NCBI RefSeq assembly: GCF_000403435.2
Contig: NZ_KE159707.1
Coordinates: 212,095-276,094 of the forward strand
DNA: 64,000 nucleotides
Direction: 5' to 3'
From: Oscillibacter sp. 1-3
GTDB lineage: Bacteria; Bacillota; Clostridia; Oscillospirales; Oscillospiraceae
The position numbers were made by a program, and so were the translations under genes. Shown here in pieces: positions 10,630-20,418 of this stretch. The number at the start of each line of letters is the position of its first letter. Position 1 is the stretch's first letter. The notes beneath the pieces were generated by a model that was not told the origin of the DNA, did not search any database, and worked only from the letters and a program-made list of their open reading frames with translations.

Positions 10630-11097
10630 TTATCTTTCATGAGAGCGACATCTGCGCCGGTTCTCCCTTTGAACAAGCTCAAACAAATCCGTTGAAATAA
10701 TCGCTGGATGATGACCTCTCATGACTATCTTAGTATCTGCATCAACGTTTTCGACTTGCACACCATCTCTGATTTGTGTCTTGCCCAAAACAACATCGCC
10801 AAGATACTTCTCATTTTTGAGAATTTTAGAAATCGTTTCCTTGCTCCAGATATCCTTTCCAGTAGGTGAAAGTACATTCATCTGTGCTAACGAAGTAGAA
10901 ATCTTCCCAAGGCTGTCACCGGCAGCAAAGCGCTCAAAAATGTGGAACACATAAATGGCTTCTGCAGGATAGACCATTAGGTCACCTTCTGTGGTTATTC
11001 TGTAACCATAGCATACTGTAGATGCTTTGGCGGATTTTCCGCTATGAAAACTTTTTTGCAGGCCAGCTTTAATTTGCTCGCTTTTTGTCGTATCCAT
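10630..11097 (-). CDS. Stand-alone recombinase-domain protein lacking the catalytic domain
   Basis: 155 residues from the ATG at 11097, which has a GGAGG 11 bases upstream. A longer start at TTG 11124 overlaps that ribosome-binding site. The protein begins at SEQIKAGLQKSF, the linker that normally follows the resolvase domain. It continues through CYGYRITTEGDL and WSKETISKILKNEKYLGDVVLGK, which is the recombinase (DNA-binding) domain. There is no catalytic serine domain. It may be the 3' remnant of a larger recombinase, or a DNA-binding accessory. Its tight spacing to the next recombinase suggests one former transcription unit. Confidence 0.6.
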   Translation of the reverse strand: MDTTKSEQIKAGLQKSFHSGKSAKASTVCYGYRITTEGDLMVYPAEAIYVFHIFERFAAGDSLGKISTSLAQMNVLSPTGKDIWSKETISKILKNEKYLGDVVLGKTQIRDGVQVENVDADTKIVMRGHHPAIISTDLFELVQRENRRRCRSHER

Positions 11098-11319
11098 GGT
11101 ATCATATTCCTCCAATAATTTCAATCAAATCAATATAAGTGAGATATAAAAATACACAACTTGGAAGTTGCGCATGGATGTACATGATCAAGTCGTTCTA
11201 TAAAGAATGGTGTGTTTTTACTACATTACTCTCTTCGGGGAGTAGGATAATACGTTCATAGAAACTTCATTTTTCTTTCTGTTTCAACACTTTTTGACAG
11301 GATTTTCGTCAACTTATCA
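11098..11319. other. Intergenic region between recombinase remnants
   Basis: About 220 AT-rich bases between the leftward recombinase-domain gene and the rightward recombinase pseudogene. It contains a short hairpin (ACTCTCTTCGGGGAGTAGG, near 11226-11244). No gene, and no convincing promoter. Confidence 0.4.
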
Positions 11320-12564
11320 TTTGAAAAGGAAAATATCAATACGTTGACAGAGTCCAGCGAGTTCCTGATCACCCTGTTCAGCGGCTTTGCCCAGGCGGAG
11401 AGCGAGTCCATCAGCAAAAACGTGATCTGAGGCATCCAAAAGAGCCGGGAGGCGGGGAACGTCCCCTTCCAGTACTAGAAGCTGCTGGGCTACCGGCGAG
11501 GGGCTGACGGTCAGCCGGAGATCATCCGGTCGGAGGCGGAGACAGTCAAGCGTATCTTCCGCCGCTACCTGGACGGGTACAGCCTGGGCCAGATCAAAGC
11601 GGAGCTGGAGGCGAATCATGTTCCTACCGCCTGCGGAATCCAGGGCTGGACATATCAGGTGATCCACAACATCCTGGTCTATGAAAAATACATTGGCGAC
11701 GCCCTGCTGCAAAAGACCTATACCACCGACTGCATCAGCAAGACGGTAAAGAAAAACCAGGGAGAGCGCCCCATGGTGTATGTGGAGAACAATCACCCGC
11801 CCATCATTCCGAAAGAGATCTTCTATCAGGTACGGGAGGAGATGGCCCGCAGGTCCAGCAAACGGAAGGTGATGCAGAGAACGGCCAAGACTGAACAGGG
11901 TAAATACTCCGCTAAATACGCCCTGTCCGAGCTGCTGGTGTGCGGGGAGTGTGGGACGCCCTACAAGCGATGCACCTGGGCCAGAAACGGCAAAAAGCGG
12001 ATCGTCTGGCGGTACGTCTCCCGGCTGGAGTTCGGCACGAAATACTGCCATACTTCTCCCACGCTGGACGAGGACAAGCTGCACCGGGCCATCCTGGAGG
12101 CCATCAACGGCCTCGACCAGACCGGGCAGGAGATCACGGAGGAGTTCTTGGATATCGCCAGCCTCGTCCAGCAAGGACAGGAGGGCGGCGGGGGCGATCC
12201 CCTTGCCCTGCAGCGGCTGGCGGTTCTGACGGCGGAACAGGCGGCGCTGATGGAACAGGCGCTGGCGCTGCCAGAGAATATGGAAAACAAAGAATTGAAC
12301 ACCCGACTCAGAGAGATCGCAGAGGAGCGGGAGAGCATTCTGTACCAGCTTGGATCGCTCCAGCAGGCGGATGAACGGCAGGCTGGCCAAGCGGCCCGGA
12401 TGAACAGCCTGCGGGAGTTTGTTGAACAGCGGGAAACGAAATTTGCGGTATACGATGACGCCATCACCCGCAAGTTTGTGGAGCAGATCACTATCCTGGA
12501 CGCTGAAACCATCCGCATCAAGTTCCGCTATCCGGGGCTGGAGGTTGACAAAAAACTGAACTGA
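11320..12564 (+). pseudogene. Serine recombinase pseudogene, 5'-truncated with two nonsense codons
   Basis: The frame opens at FEKENINTLTESSEFLITLFS, the middle of the resolvase domain, so the catalytic N-terminus is absent. In-frame stops occur at 11428-11430 (TGA, where homologues carry Trp before GI.KS) and 11476-11478 (TAG). After that the frame is open from about 11479 to 12564. It encodes a recombinase domain (VIHNILVYEKYIGDALLQKTY), a zinc ribbon (CGECGTPYKRCTW) and a long helical tail. It is unrelated in detail to the recombinases at 1657 and 31678, so it marks a third element. Confidence 0.85.
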
Positions 12565-12672
12565 CAGCGGTGCAAGTTCAAATACCACTTCTTCGGACAT
12601 TACCACATGGACAGGGTCATCCAAAAGAAATATGTTCTGCTGTACGAGCGGATCATCAGACCGAAGCTGTGA
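12565..12672 (+). pseudogene. 3' remnant of a metallophosphoesterase gene
   Basis: Directly after the recombinase stop, 35 codons read CKFKYHFFGHYHMDRVIQK and end in YERIIRPKL before TGA. GHYHxD is the C-terminal metal-binding motif of calcineurin-like phosphoesterases. The rest of the gene is absent. This is probably the chromosomal gene that the recombinase-bearing element interrupted. A perfect terminator follows at once. The identification rests on one short motif. Confidence 0.5.
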
Positions 12673-12677
12673 AAAGT

Positions 12678-12720
12678 GTCCGGCAGGGCGGGAACAAAAT
12701 TAGTTCCCACCCTGCCGGAC
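12678..12720 (+). terminator. Intrinsic terminator
   Basis: An 18-bp stem (12678-12695 with 12703-12720, one non-Watson-Crick pair) with a 7-base loop is followed by GCTTTTCTG. It closes the remnant genes to its left. Confidence 0.8.
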
Positions 12721-12974
12721 GCTTTTCTGTTGTAGCCACAATTCCAGCAGGTCGAGCAGCATTTCTTCAAACCCGTTGCGCCGCAACGGTTACCGGCCTT
12801 CATCTTTTTTCTCTACAGAAGGAAAAGGGCTGTAATCACTGCAATTGCTGGATTCCGTCAACTGCTCCTCACAGCGTTTCCTCTCATTTCCGCCGCCCAT
12901 CTCTTCGAATGAAATATGGCGTTTTGGCAGACCATACAAAAAAAGCATACAGAATAAAATGGTTTTTTACATTA

Positions 12975-13003
12975 TTGACAACTCAACTTATCTGTGCTAT
13001 CTT
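12975..13003 (+). promoter_or_regulatory. Candidate sigma-A promoter for the M14 peptidase gene
   Basis: TTGACA (12975-12980), a 17-base spacer and TATCTT (12998-13003). The start codon is about 200 bases downstream, so a long leader would be transcribed. Bases 12721-12974 hold no recognised gene. Confidence 0.5.
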
Positions 13004-13200
13004 AATATCATAATTATTTCCATAAAATATAAAAATATATGATACGTTTTTGCTGCTATATGCTGCGGCAATACACCATGTCAGGAACGCTGCGGGAACC
13101 GTTTCCGGCGTTTTAAGTTTTATTCATTAGGAGGTGGAAAAAGGGCGGATTTCCGGACCTGGCGAATCTATTTTGGCACATTTTGAAGGAGGAAAGGAAC

Positions 13201-16200
13201 ATGAGACACTATTCCAGCACTGCCCCCAAACGTGCCCTGGCTCTGCTTCTGACCATCGGAATACTGGTATCCCTGATGGTCCTGCCCGCGTCCGCCGTCA
13301 CAGGCGACAGCTACGCGGACAGAAGCCACCCTGTTGAGGGCGACAACATCACCATCAGCGACTATGTTTTGGAGCTCAACTCCGTTCAGGACCTCACCGC
13401 AACCTTAACCGTCCCCAACGACACGATCAAGGGCGATGCGCAGGCCTGGGCGTCCAGCCTGGTCTGGTCTCTGACCCGTACCAAGGACATGTTTGTCCAA
13501 GACCCCGAGATCTATCCCCATGTCTATACCGGCGACAAGCTGGAGAACTGGCAGATTTGGGACAGTGAGAACGGGAAGTACGGCGACGGCATCAAGGACA
13601 GCCCCTGGTTCTACTTCGTAGACAGCACCGGTGCTAAAAAAGCCACTACCGCCGAGGCCGTTTCTGTGGCCGCCGGCGATACCAATACCGTAATCACCCT
13701 GAAATTCTCCACCAATCCCTTCTTCGGCAAGGTGGGCTTCACCGACTACGGCGGCCCCGGCATCCGCAACGTATTTAACAGCTTTAACGGCCCCTACCTG
13801 TTCACCGCTTCCGCCGGCAGCAAGGTAGTTGGCTCTTGCGAGCTGGAAGTCCAGGTGTACCGCAGCTATCACCGCTACAACGAGGTTCTCAATGAACTCA
13901 ACGCCCTGAAAGCTGCTGCCGCGGCCCGTTCCGGCCGGTATGTGGAGATCATTGAGTACGGCGAGTCCGAGGGCGGCTTCCCCATGTACGCCGTGGTCCT
14001 CTCCGACAGCAAGTCCTCTGTGGATGCGTTCCGGGCGCTCAATGATACCGTTACCACCAGGCCCCAGAACGTGATCAGCCGGATCAAGAGCGGTTCGCTG
14101 AAGGATTACCGCATTCCCTTCATGATTAACAACCAGCACTCCGACGAGTACCCCAATATGGACGCAGAGCTCAACCTTCTGTGGGAGCTGGTAACGGAGG
14201 ATACCCTCACCTACCGGAAGCTCACCGGGCTGAAAGACGGCACCGATGTGCCCAAATACTGGTCGGATCAGCTGGATCAGTTCGACATCACCGGCTGCGG
14301 CGCGCCCCATCTGGACATCAAACCCAACGGCGAGCAGTCCGACAATGACGGCGAGCTTGGCTCCGAAGAGATCTACGCCATCAGCGGCGACATCTCCTAC
14401 AATGTAGACGATCTGCTGGATAACCTGATCCTGGTGGTTTCCCTGGCCGAGAACCCCGACGGCCGTACATACGGCTCCCGCCGGAACTACAACGGCATCG
14501 ACCACAACCGCGACTCCACTTTCCAGACCCAGTCTGAGACCCGGGCCATCACACAGCTGATTAACGACTGGAATCCGGTGGCTTTCGTGGAGCTGCACGG
14601 CTACATGACCGACTTCCTCATCGAGCCCTGCACCCCGCCTCATGAGCCCAACCTGGAATACGATATTTTGATCCCCCACTTCTTTGAGGGCGCCGAGGCC
14701 TATGGCAACTCCGCTCTGGGCACCATCGCCGGAGAGGGCTACGACTACAAGTTCTCCCAGTACTATGTGCCTCTGCGCGACAACTTCGACCGTAAAGAGG
14801 GCGTGTGGGATACGTGGGACGACCTGAGCACCAACTACACCCCCAGCTACGCGATGCTCAACTGCAACGCCGCCGGCTACACCATTGAGACTCCCCGCGC
14901 CAACGAGGCCTCCACCCGTCTGTTTGAGTGCGGCTTCTACGGTATGTTCCAGTACTATATGGAGCACAAGGAGGAGGTCTACCTGCGCCAGATGGAGTTC
15001 TTCCTGCGCGGTTTGAACAACACCGACGCCTCCGCGAACATCGCTCCCTGGTATGTGGACTATCACGACAAGCAGATCCCCGTCACCGATATGCGTCCCC
15101 TCTTTGAGGACAACGGCAAGTTCTTCTGCGAGTACTGGGTCATCCCCGTGGACGCGGACAGCCAGCGCAGCGTGGGTGCGGCCTATGATATGGCTGAGTT
15201 CCTGATCCGCAACGACATTCAGGTGAGCAGGCTCACCGCCGACGTCGTCGTGAACGACACCACCTATAAGTCCGGCTCCTTCGTGGTGGATATGCACCAG
15301 GCCAAGCGCAATTACGCCAACTGTGTGCTGTACAGCGGCGTGGACGCCTCCTACTCCGGCTTCATCTCCCTCTACTCCGACGCCGTGACCAACTATCCCG
15401 AACAGTGGGGCTTTACCGCTATCCCCGTGGCCGTGGAGGGCGCGTTCTCCGGCAAACTGCGGGCCGTCACCTCCGTGATCCGCGCCTCTACCTTCACCGG
15501 TGAGACCGGCGGCTACGTCATCATCTCCAACGACAGCATCCACTCCGTCAACGCGGTCAACACCCTGCTGGGTTCCCGCAAGACTGTGGGCATGGTCGTA
15601 TCCGGCGATTATAAGGGCGACTTTGTGGTCAGCTATACCGATTTCCAGTCCGTGAAGAATAAGTTCACACTCAGCGGCACCGGCGTGAGCACCCTTCCCG
15701 ATGCCCGCCGCCTGCAGCGTGAGCCCACCATTTATCTGGTCGGCCTGCTGGACGAGTTCCAGAACGCGAAGATCTCCAGCGGCTATTATGCCAACTGGTT
15801 CTCCGACGGATACGGCTCCACTCGTTACGACATCATGCACAACAGTGAAACCGCCAACGTCAACCGCCTGGCCCTCACCGAGCAAATGAACTTCAAGGTC
15901 ACCAATAATCCTGCCAAGGCGGATATTATCGTGGGCAACGTGGCTCCCACCGCCAATCCCCGTACCGAGGCCGCTGTCCTGGCCGCTGTAAAGGCCGGCA
16001 CGCCCTATCTGGGCATCGGCTGGGGTCCCATGAACTACATCAAGGAGAACCTTCTGTCTGACGTGGGCTTCGAGCCCAACCGTCCCGACGGCGATATGCT
16101 CCACCGCATCACCTATCCCACTGACAGCCTGCTGACCGCCAACCACGCAGCCGACGGCGACAACATCATCTATGCTGTGGACGGCGTGTATTTCGATGGC

Positions 16201-16470
16201 GAGATTCTCCAGAATCCCAACACCTCCATCCTCATCCGCTGCGCTGAGGGCGACACTACCGACTATATGATCGCCGGCTGCGCCCCCAATGCTGAGCAGA
16301 TGTCCGGCAAAGTGGAGGCCATCACCTACAATGACGGCAAGCTGGACCTGACCCTGTTCGGAAACAGCCTGACCAACCGCGCGTTCCAGCGTGACGATTA
16401 CACCTACGCCAGCAACACCATCTACTCCAAGGTACTCGCCGACACGCCCATGAGCGGCTGGGTACGCTAA
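13201..16470 (+). CDS. Secreted M14-family zinc carboxypeptidase
   Basis: 1,089 residues from the ATG behind AAGGAGG. Residues 1-32 are a signal peptide ending in LPASA. The M14 catalytic signature is complete: HSDE (His313, Glu316) for zinc, NPDGRTYGSRRNYNG with the substrate-binding arginine, ELHGY (His466) as third zinc ligand, and IETPRANEAS (Glu563) as the catalytic glutamate. The protein is much longer than the ~300-residue family core, with about 220 residues before the domain and 500 after it that I do not recognise. It probably trims peptides or cell-wall peptide outside the cell. It appears monocistronic, between two terminators. Confidence 0.85.
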   Translation: MRHYSSTAPKRALALLLTIGILVSLMVLPASAVTGDSYADRSHPVEGDNITISDYVLELNSVQDLTATLTVPNDTIKGDAQAWASSLVWSLTRTKDMFVQDPEIYPHVYTGDKLENWQIWDSENGKYGDGIKDSPWFYFVDSTGAKKATTAEAVSVAAGDTNTVITLKFSTNPFFGKVGFTDYGGPGIRNVFNSFNGPYLFTASAGSKVVGSCELEVQVYRSYHRYNEVLNELNALKAAAAARSGRYVEIIEYGESEGGFPMYAVVLSDSKSSVDAFRALNDTVTTRPQNVISRIKSGSLKDYRIPFMINNQHSDEYPNMDAELNLLWELVTEDTLTYRKLTGLKDGTDVPKYWSDQLDQFDITGCGAPHLDIKPNGEQSDNDGELGSEEIYAISGDISYNVDDLLDNLILVVSLAENPDGRTYGSRRNYNGIDHNRDSTFQTQSETRAITQLINDWNPVAFVELHGYMTDFLIEPCTPPHEPNLEYDILIPHFFEGAEAYGNSALGTIAGEGYDYKFSQYYVPLRDNFDRKEGVWDTWDDLSTNYTPSYAMLNCNAAGYTIETPRANEASTRLFECGFYGMFQYYMEHKEEVYLRQMEFFLRGLNNTDASANIAPWYVDYHDKQIPVTDMRPLFEDNGKFFCEYWVIPVDADSQRSVGAAYDMAEFLIRNDIQVSRLTADVVVNDTTYKSGSFVVDMHQAKRNYANCVLYSGVDASYSGFISLYSDAVTNYPEQWGFTAIPVAVEGAFSGKLRAVTSVIRASTFTGETGGYVIISNDSIHSVNAVNTLLGSRKTVGMVVSGDYKGDFVVSYTDFQSVKNKFTLSGTGVSTLPDARRLQREPTIYLVGLLDEFQNAKISSGYYANWFSDGYGSTRYDIMHNSETANVNRLALTEQMNFKVTNNPAKADIIVGNVAPTANPRTEAAVLAAVKAGTPYLGIGWGPMNYIKENLLSDVGFEPNRPDGDMLHRITYPTDSLLTANHAADGDNIIYAVDGVYFDGEILQNPNTSILIRCAEGDTTDYMIAGCAPNAEQMSGKVEAITYNDGKLDLTLFGNSLTNRAFQRDDYTYASNTIYSKVLADTPMSGWVR

Positions 16471-16481
16471 CGATACTGAAC

Positions 16482-16520
16482 GAGTCCCGCTTTTTGGCAA
16501 ACGTCCGAAAAGCGGGACTC
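16482..16520 (+). terminator. Terminator after the M14 peptidase gene
   Basis: Perfect 13-bp stem (16482-16494 with 16508-16520) around a 13-base loop, followed by ATTATATT, starting 12 bases after the stop codon. Confidence 0.65.
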
Positions 16521-17148
16521 ATTATATTGGGAAAGCATTGATACAGCGGGATTTCTTTCCTCTATTAAGAATAAAGAAGTTTTCGCAAACACTTCAACAC
16601 AAAGCTGAAATCTCTGTGCCGGGCCGCCAGGGGGCGGCCCGGCAGCTTTTGATTCAACAAATATGCAAACTCACCGCAGCAGCCTGGCTGCGGTATTTTA
16701 TAGCGCTCACCAAAATTGCGGACACCGGGCCGCCGCCCGTTTGCCGGGAATTTTGATGGCAGCTGCAAAAGCCCCTTCTGCGCACTCCACATGGAACGCC
16801 ATTTGCCAGAGGACCTGTTCCTGAAACACAAAACCATGGACCGCTTTTCGCCGCCGTTCTCGTCTGGAGCTTATGCCTGCAGATTTTTTCTAAAGGCCGC
16901 CTCTTTTTACCCCTCCAGATGTTCAGCACTATTTGCAATGTTTTTGGCACATTCTATGGTTTTGCAGCTATCTAAGTGCTGTTATAATAAATTGCGTGGA
17001 AATCAGTGGAATCCCGTGGCGAATCAAGTTATCATAAAAGCACCGGACCCGCGGAAGAAACGGCCGCGGAGAAAGGGGAAAGCCTCCGCGCTACGGACCG
17101 GCGAGGTTTTCATTTTAATTTGAGCGCCGCTGGCGCACGGAGGCTTTT
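16521..17148. other. Gene-free region upstream of dapF
   Basis: About 630 bases without a supported gene. Two further hairpins lie here: a GC-rich one near 16619-16643 (CCGGGCCGCC arms), and ACCGCAGC/GCTGCGGT near 16672-16693 followed by ATTTTAT. A possible dapF promoter is TTTTGC (16960-16965), 17 bases, TATAAT (16983-16988). Confidence 0.5.
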
Positions 17149-17988
17149 ATGAAATTCTGGAAAATGAACGGTGCGGGCAACGATTTTCTCATTCTGAACA
17201 ATCTGGAGGAGCACATTCCGGAGGAGGCGTTTCCCCGGCTGGCCCGGACGCTCTGCGAGCGGCACCTCTCCATCGGAGCCGACGGCTTTATGGTAGTGGA
17301 GGCGCCCACCCAGGGCGGCGACTACAAAATGCTGTTTTTCAACTCCGACGGAACCATGGGGGAGATGTGCGGCAACGGCGCCCGCTGCATCTGCCGTTAC
17401 GGCTGCGAGGCCGGTCTTGCCGGAGAGGTCCAGCGGGTAGAGACCACCGCCGGCCTGGTGACGGGAGAGCGGATCGACCAGCGGCGCTACCGGGTCCGTC
17501 TCAACGACCCCACCACCATCCGCCTGGACTGCCCTGTGGAGGTGGACGGCGTCACGTATCCCTGCGCCTATGTGGAGCTGGGAAATCCAGGCCTGCCCCA
17601 CGCGGTAGTGCCCTTCCAGGACCTGCGGGAGGCAGACCGGGACAAGCTGCGGGAGCTGGGCCGCAAGCTCCGCTGGCACCCCGCCTTCCCCAAGGGAGCC
17701 AATGTGAATTTTTACGAGCTCATCGGGGAGGACCAGATCTGCGAGCACACCTTCGAGCGGGGCGTGGAGGACTTCACCTATGCCTGCGGCACCGGCACCG
17801 GGTCCGTGGTCACAGTGCTGACCCTCCAGGGCAGGGTCTCCGGACACAATGTCCGGGCGCAGATGCCCGGCGGCGAGCTGGTCATCGACGTGGAGCGGGA
17901 CGGGGACCGCATCACGGACCTCTACCTCACAGGCCCCACCAACATCGTCTGCAAGGGCGAGATCACTGACGAGGAGTTGTCCTTGTAA
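17149..17988 (+). CDS. dapF: Diaminopimelate epimerase
   Basis: 279 residues, the family's usual length. It interconverts LL- and meso-diaminopimelate in the cytoplasm for lysine and peptidoglycan synthesis. NGAGNDF at the N-terminus, MCGNGARC with catalytic Cys74, and YACGTGTGS with catalytic Cys213 are the two half-sites of the enzyme. The ATG follows GGAGGCTTTT. It stands 132 bases before the symporter gene and may be co-transcribed with it; no other lysine-pathway gene is adjacent. Confidence 0.95.
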   Translation: MKFWKMNGAGNDFLILNNLEEHIPEEAFPRLARTLCERHLSIGADGFMVVEAPTQGGDYKMLFFNSDGTMGEMCGNGARCICRYGCEAGLAGEVQRVETTAGLVTGERIDQRRYRVRLNDPTTIRLDCPVEVDGVTYPCAYVELGNPGLPHAVVPFQDLREADRDKLRELGRKLRWHPAFPKGANVNFYELIGEDQICEHTFERGVEDFTYACGTGTGSVVTVLTLQGRVSGHNVRAQMPGGELVIDVERDGDRITDLYLTGPTNIVCKGEITDEELSL

Positions 17989-18120
17989 CCCCGGCCGCAT
18001 TCTCCACGGAAACACTCTCCATCAGTGGTCCGGCCCGCGCCCCCTGCACGGGCCGTCTCCCCCTCATTCAGCTGCCCCTGTCCCTTTATGCCCTCAATTC
18101 AAACATCAGGAGGAACCATT

Positions 18121-19374
18121 ATGGAGAAGAAGACCATTGCGAAGAACTACCTGTTCCTGGCCGTCATGCTGGGGGCCATGGTCCTGGGCGCCATTGCGGG
18201 CTGGATCTGGCCCGCAACGGAGACAAGCGCCGGCGCCACCGTCCTCAAGCCCCTGGGTACCGTGTTCATCAACATGATGTTCTGCATTGTGGTACCCATG
18301 GTGTTCGCATCCATCTCCAGCGCTGTGGCTGGCATGGAGAGCCGCAGACGGGCGGGACGGATCATGGGCGTCACCGTGGGGACCTTCGTGGTCACAGGCG
18401 CCGTCGCCGCCGTCATCATGTACCTGCTGATGATGGTCTATCCCCCGGTGCTCACCGCCTGGACGGAGCTGCCCGCCGAGGAGCTGGGAGAGTATGCCTC
18501 CCTTGCCGATATGGTCGTCAATTTCTTCACTGCCAGCGACTTTGTGGGCCTTCTGTCCCGCCGGGCCATGCTGCCTTTGATCGTGTTCTCCCTGCTCTTC
18601 GGCTTTTCCGTGAACCTCAGCGGCGGAAAGGACTCCCTGGTGGCGAAATTCCTGGAGGACCTGACGGCCGTCATGCTGAAATTCGTCAAGATCGTCACCT
18701 ACTACGCCCCTGTGGCCTTCTTCGGCTTCTTCGCCGACCTGGTGGCCACCTACGGCTCGCAGATCACGGAGAGCTACGCCCGGGCCATGGTGGTGTATTA
18801 CCCCCTGTGCTTCGTCTACATCTTTACGGCCTGGCCCCTCTTCGCCTGGTTCGGCGGCGGAAAGGGCGGCGTCAGGACCATGTTCCGCCACATCACCAAA
18901 CCCGCGGTGGTATCCCTTGGCACCTGCTCCTCCGTCGCCACCATCCCCACCAATATGGAGGAAGCGTCAAGCACCGGCATCAGCAAGGACGTGGCCGACA
19001 TGGTGCTGCCCCTGGGCGCCACCATGCACATGGACGGCTCCTGCTTCTCCTGTGTTTTGAAGATCGCCTTTGTCCTGGGCGTATTCGGCCAGCGGCTGAC
19101 CCTGGGAATGCTGGTGCCGGTGATTCTGGTGGCGGTGCTCAGCTCCGTGGGCATGAGCGGCGTGCCCGGCGGCGGCTACATCGGCGAGTACATCATCTGC
19201 TCCATCTTCTTCCCCACCCAGATGGAAGTGGCCTTCCCCATTCTGGTGGTCATCGGCAATCTGGTGGACCCCCCGGCCACCATGATTAACGCCGCCGGGG
19301 ACTATGTGGTCTGCTACATCGTCTCCCGCTTCGTAGACGGGAAGGACTGGCTGCAAAAGGCTTTGAAAAAGTGA
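18121..19374 (+). CDS. Dicarboxylate/amino acid:cation symporter (DAACS family)
   Basis: 417 residues from the ATG preceded by CAGGAGGAACCATT; an in-frame upstream start at 18025 lacks a good ribosome-binding site. The protein is polytopic with about eight hydrophobic segments. It carries family signatures of the glutamate/serine transporters: ATIPTNMEEA (hairpin region), PLGATMHMDGS (TM7 substrate and sodium site) and SSVGMSGVPGGG (hairpin 2). It probably imports an acidic or neutral amino acid with Na+. A strong perfect hairpin follows the stop codon. Substrate cannot be assigned from sequence alone. Confidence 0.9.
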   Translation: MEKKTIAKNYLFLAVMLGAMVLGAIAGWIWPATETSAGATVLKPLGTVFINMMFCIVVPMVFASISSAVAGMESRRRAGRIMGVTVGTFVVTGAVAAVIMYLLMMVYPPVLTAWTELPAEELGEYASLADMVVNFFTASDFVGLLSRRAMLPLIVFSLLFGFSVNLSGGKDSLVAKFLEDLTAVMLKFVKIVTYYAPVAFFGFFADLVATYGSQITESYARAMVVYYPLCFVYIFTAWPLFAWFGGGKGGVRTMFRHITKPAVVSLGTCSSVATIPTNMEEASSTGISKDVADMVLPLGATMHMDGSCFSCVLKIAFVLGVFGQRLTLGMLVPVILVAVLSSVGMSGVPGGGYIGEYIICSIFFPTQMEVAFPILVVIGNLVDPPATMINAAGDYVVCYIVSRFVDGKDWLQKALKK

Positions 19375-19390
19375 CGTTCTCCGGCAAACA

Positions 19391-19582
19391 GGGCCCCTGG
19401 AGCAGATGCTCCAGGGGCCCTTTCAGCTTGTCGAAAATACTTTTTCGACAAGCTGCTGTAGATCTCAATGGCGCAGGAAACCCCTCTTGGGTTTCCCGCA
19501 CACACCCTTCCTTTCCGCTGACGAAACTCCAGCGTTTTTTGACAGTCTGCAGGACCCCTGGAGCAGATGCTCCAGGGGTCCT
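19391..19582. repeat. Cluster of four hairpins after the symporter gene
   Basis: Two copies of the same dyad, CCCCTGGAGCA-GA-TGCTCCAGGGG, occur at 19391-19420 (14-bp perfect stem) and 19551-19582 (15-bp perfect stem). Between them lie a 14-bp perfect stem with a 4-base loop (19424-19455) and a third dyad around AAACCC/GGGTTT (about 19473-19495). The first is followed by TTTC and may terminate the symporter mRNA. The duplication of one dyad is unusual for a plain terminator. Confidence 0.8.
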
Positions 19583-19794
19583 TTCCGTCCGCCGCGCCAT
19601 GAATTTAATCAGGTACAGCGCCAGCATATGAAGGGGTAGAAGCATAGGACCCGTACCGGAGAACCCGGCCGCCCCGGCCCCTCTTCCCGCCATAGAGCCA
19701 GATGGGGATCAGCGCTCCAGGGCGCTCCAACGCAGCCGGGCGGCGGTGAGGCGAAAATTTCGCCCGCTCTTCTCCATAGCCGCTCCCCTCTCCC

Positions 19795-20418
19795 TCAAAA
19801 CTCCACAGGCTCCTGGCGGAGAGACCGGAGATGGGCGATCTCCCGCTCCCACAGCTCCGTCAGCTCCGGTGTGACCGCCTTTCCCCGGCTCCGCAGGGCC
19901 TCCGCCCGCTCCTCCACGGAGCGGATGGGCCCCAGGGGCCTGCTGGCGCATTGGGCCGTAAAGGCCGCAAAATCCGCCGTCAGGGGGAGATATTCCCTGG
20001 GCCGGTCGTGGTAGAGGAAGTAAACGCCGCCCGCGTCCTCACCGGAGATTTTCAGCGCCACCGTGTCGCCCCACACATTCTCCCCGATGGGCAGCATTCC
20101 CTCCTTCAAGAAACCGGACAGACGCCGGCCCAGCTTGTCAAAGTGACAGCGCGGGTCCGCGCCGCCCAGGCCATACAGCGCCCGCAGGTCCGAAGAGACT
20201 TCCCCGACGGCAAACTCGGTGTTGGGCGTCTCTCCGCCGTTGTATTTCAGCAGAAACCGGCGGTACTGGTCCGGCAGCCGGAGCTTGTGCTTTTTCTCAA
20301 AGGCCGCCGTCAGCGCCTCGATGTCCGCGGTGTCAAACCCGGAGATCAGCATCGGCCCCCGCTCCGGCGTCTTGGGCTCTTGGGGCGCCCTGCGTTCAAA
20401 GAGTTTTCTGAATAACAC
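19795..20418 (-). CDS. SMI1/KNR4 family protein
   Basis: 207 residues from a GTG start with AGGAGG seven bases upstream. The core (about residues 30-150) matches the SMI1/KNR4 fold: IEALTAAFEKKHKLRLPDQYRRFLLKYNGG, then LPIGENVWGDTVALKISGEDAGGVYFLYHD. Members serve as immunity proteins against contact-dependent toxins or as housekeeping adaptors. No toxin gene is adjacent, so its role is open. The gene is isolated, between the hairpin cluster and the serine dehydratase operon. Confidence 0.8.
   Translation of the reverse strand: MLFRKLFERRAPQEPKTPERGPMLISGFDTADIEALTAAFEKKHKLRLPDQYRRFLLKYNGGETPNTEFAVGEVSSDLRALYGLGGADPRCHFDKLGRRLSGFLKEGMLPIGENVWGDTVALKISGEDAGGVYFLYHDRPREYLPLTADFAAFTAQCASRPLGPIRSVEERAEALRSRGKAVTPELTELWEREIAHLRSLRQEPVEF

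Noticed and set aside
6539..11430. UGA reassigned to tryptophan, suggested by two in-frame UGAs at likely Trp positions
   Set aside because: Many neighbouring genes end in TGA and use TGG for Trp; the second case also has a TAG nonsense codon nearby, so decay is simpler.
11317..12624. A 435-codon minus-strand frame opposite the recombinase pseudogene
   Set aside because: The plus strand has the recombinase homology; the minus frame is a shadow without ribosome-binding site.
13405..16500. A 1,031-codon open frame on the minus strand opposite the M14 peptidase gene
   Set aside because: It is a GC-driven antisense frame: low-complexity Gly/Val/His-rich translation, no ribosome-binding site, and the plus strand encodes a complete peptidase with catalytic residues.
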